Below, piece after piece: positions 31,505 to 32,404 of a stretch of DNA of 32,404 bases (positions are counted from its first letter, which is position 1; every line of letters starts with the position of its first letter). Source of the stretch: Caulobacteraceae bacterium (GTDB lineage Bacteria > Pseudomonadota > Alphaproteobacteria > Caulobacterales > Caulobacteraceae); the NCBI GenBank assembly GCA_003165275.1, contig PLSW01000059.1:1-32404 (forward strand), read 5' to 3'. A program made the position numbers and the translations under genes. Below the pieces are notes generated by a model. That model was not told the DNA's origin. It saw only the letters and a list, made by a program, of their open reading frames with translations, and did not search any database.

Positions 31505-32404
31505 CTATCGCGGCAACAATGTCTCCCCCATTAGGAACTCATCCACCGCCGCCGCGCACTGGCGGCCTTCGCGGATGGCCCAGACGACCAGGGACTGGCC
31601 GCGACGCATGTCGCCGCAGCTGAAGATCTTGGGGGTGGTGGAGCGGTAGCTGACGGTGTCGGCCTTCACATTGCCGCGGGGGTCGAGTTCAACGCCCGCC
31701 TGCTCCAGCAGGACCTCCGGACGCGGGCCGAGGAAGCCCATGGCCAGCAGGACCAGATCGGCCTTGAGCTCGAAGGACGAGCCCTCGACCTCGGTCATCC
31801 GCATCCGGCCATCGGCGCCAGCGACCCATTCGACGCGGACGCATTCGAGGGCGGTCAGCCGGCCGTTCTCGCCGACGGCGGCCTTGGTCAGGACGGCGAA
31901 GTCGCGCTCGCAGCCCTCAGCCTGGGAGGAGGAGGTGCGCAGCTTCAGCGGCCAGTCGGGCCAGGTCATCGCCTTGTTCTCGCGCACCGGCGGCTGCGGC
32001 ATGATCTCCAGCTGGGTCACTGAGAGGGCGCCCTGGCGGTTGGAGGTGCCGATGCAGTCGGAGCCGGTGTCGCCGCCGCCGATGACCACCACATGCTTGC
32101 CCTTGGCGGAGATGGCGCCGTCCGGGGCCGCGCGGGCCTCGTCGTCGCCGGCGACGCGCTTGTTCTGCTGGGTGAGGAAATCCATGGCGAAATGGATGCC
32201 GCTGAAATCATGCGGCGGCAGCTCCAGGTCCCGGGGCAGTTCGGCGCCGCCGGACAGCACCACCGCATCGAATTCGGCCAGCAGGGCTGCAACCGCCAAT
32301 GTGACGCCGACCTCGACGCCGGGCATGAACTCCACCCCCTCGGCGGCCATCTGCTCCACGCGCCGGTCGATGAGGTGCTTTTCCATCTTGAAGTCGGGGA
32401 TGCC
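31505..32404 (-). CDS. gltD: Glutamate synthase small (beta) subunit, C-terminal part
   Basis: Only the last 299 residues are in the window; the gene continues past the right edge (the edge codons read GIPDFK before MEKHLIDRR, so the ATG at 32386 is internal). GltD is the FAD/NADPH-binding beta subunit that feeds electrons to the large subunit for glutamate formation from glutamine and 2-oxoglutarate. The NADPH-binding motif is [22 protein letters not shown], read as [11 protein letters not shown] and the next helix. The second FAD motif is [22 protein letters not shown]. The text matches the family throughout. gltB would be expected farther right on the same strand. Confidence 0.95.
   Translation of the reverse strand, partial: GIPDFKMEKHLIDRRVEQMAAEGVEFMPGVEVGVTLAVAALLAEFDAVVLSGGAELPRDLELPPHDFSGIHFAMDFLTQQNKRVAGDDEARAAPDGAISAKGKHVVVIGGGDTGSDCIGTSNRQGALSVTQLEIMPQPPVRENKAMTWPDWPLKLRTSSSQAEGCERDFAVLTKAAVGENGRLTALECVRVEWVAGADGRMRMTEVEGSSFELKADLVLLAMGFLGPRPEVLLEQAGVELDPRGNVKADTVSYRSTTPKIFSCGDMRRGQSLVVWAIREGRQCAAAVDEFLMGETLLPR

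Noticed and set aside
1-32404. Search for CRISPR arrays, tRNA or rRNA genes, transposases, integrases and toxin-antitoxin or defence genes
   Set aside because: None seen by reading the sequence; short structured tRNA-like genes could not be excluded without a covariance search.

Overview
The window looks like a chromosomal segment of a high-GC alphaproteobacterium, most likely of the Caulobacteraceae (Phenylobacterium/Caulobacter type). This is inferred from base composition, very tight gene packing, the gene families present (CYP153 P450, spinster-type MFS, DUF2239, Rsm22-type methyltransferase, ABC-permease/M1-peptidase fusion, VirJ-like hydrolases) and the nested-palindrome intergenic elements. 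It cannot be proved from the sequence alone. About 32 protein genes are supported, plus one decayed gene. No rRNA, tRNA, CRISPR array, insertion sequence or prophage was seen. Most genes are housekeeping, stress or envelope functions rather than a mobile island.

Layout. 1-4.5 kb: two small unknown genes, an anti-sigma-like membrane protein with no sigma factor beside it, an exported methionine sulfoxide reductase (msrA), a histidine phosphatase, a VOC protein, and a cysteine-rich MarR regulator. The MarR gene is followed in the same frame by a 5'-truncated group 1 haemoglobin; an exported PEBP-like protein comes next. 4.5-10 kb: a CYP153-type P450, a spinster-like MFS transporter, a NudK-type Nudix hydrolase and a GH13 alpha-glucosidase all read rightward, ending against a leftward DUF2306 membrane protein. 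10-14 kb: two VirJ/AcvB-like serine hydrolases flank leftward envelope genes (a DUF3828-like protein with a GST, and a His/Met-rich Spy/CpxP-like protein with a Cys-rich repeat protein). 14-19.7 kb: a DUF2007 protein, a small helical protein and a hybrid histidine kinase read leftward, followed by CinA-type amidase, HlyIII and an Rsm22-type methyltransferase. 19.7-23.5 kb: a Tat-exported nitroreductase and a MarR regulator form an operon behind a perfect palindromic operator; then an M20 peptidase, a long inverted repeat and a HIT protein. 23.5-28 kb: a 1194-residue ABC permease fused to an M1 aminopeptidase, with its ATPase. 28-32.4 kb: a TonB-like anchored protein, a G-rich facing-repeat element, an archaeal/eukaryotic-type ProRS whose zinc site looks lost, a DUF2239 protein, a three-hairpin element, and the C-terminal half of gltD running off the right edge.

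The observations most worth following are: the MarR/truncated-haemoglobin apposition across one TGA; two candidate MarR operators (one covering its own start codon); the paired VirJ-like hydrolases around small metal-ligand-rich periplasmic proteins; the permease-peptidase fusion; the ProRS without a zinc site; and three structured intergenic elements. Convergent genes here meet with almost no spacer, and three pairs share one CTAG as both stop codons. I did not find a clearly new defence or mobile system.
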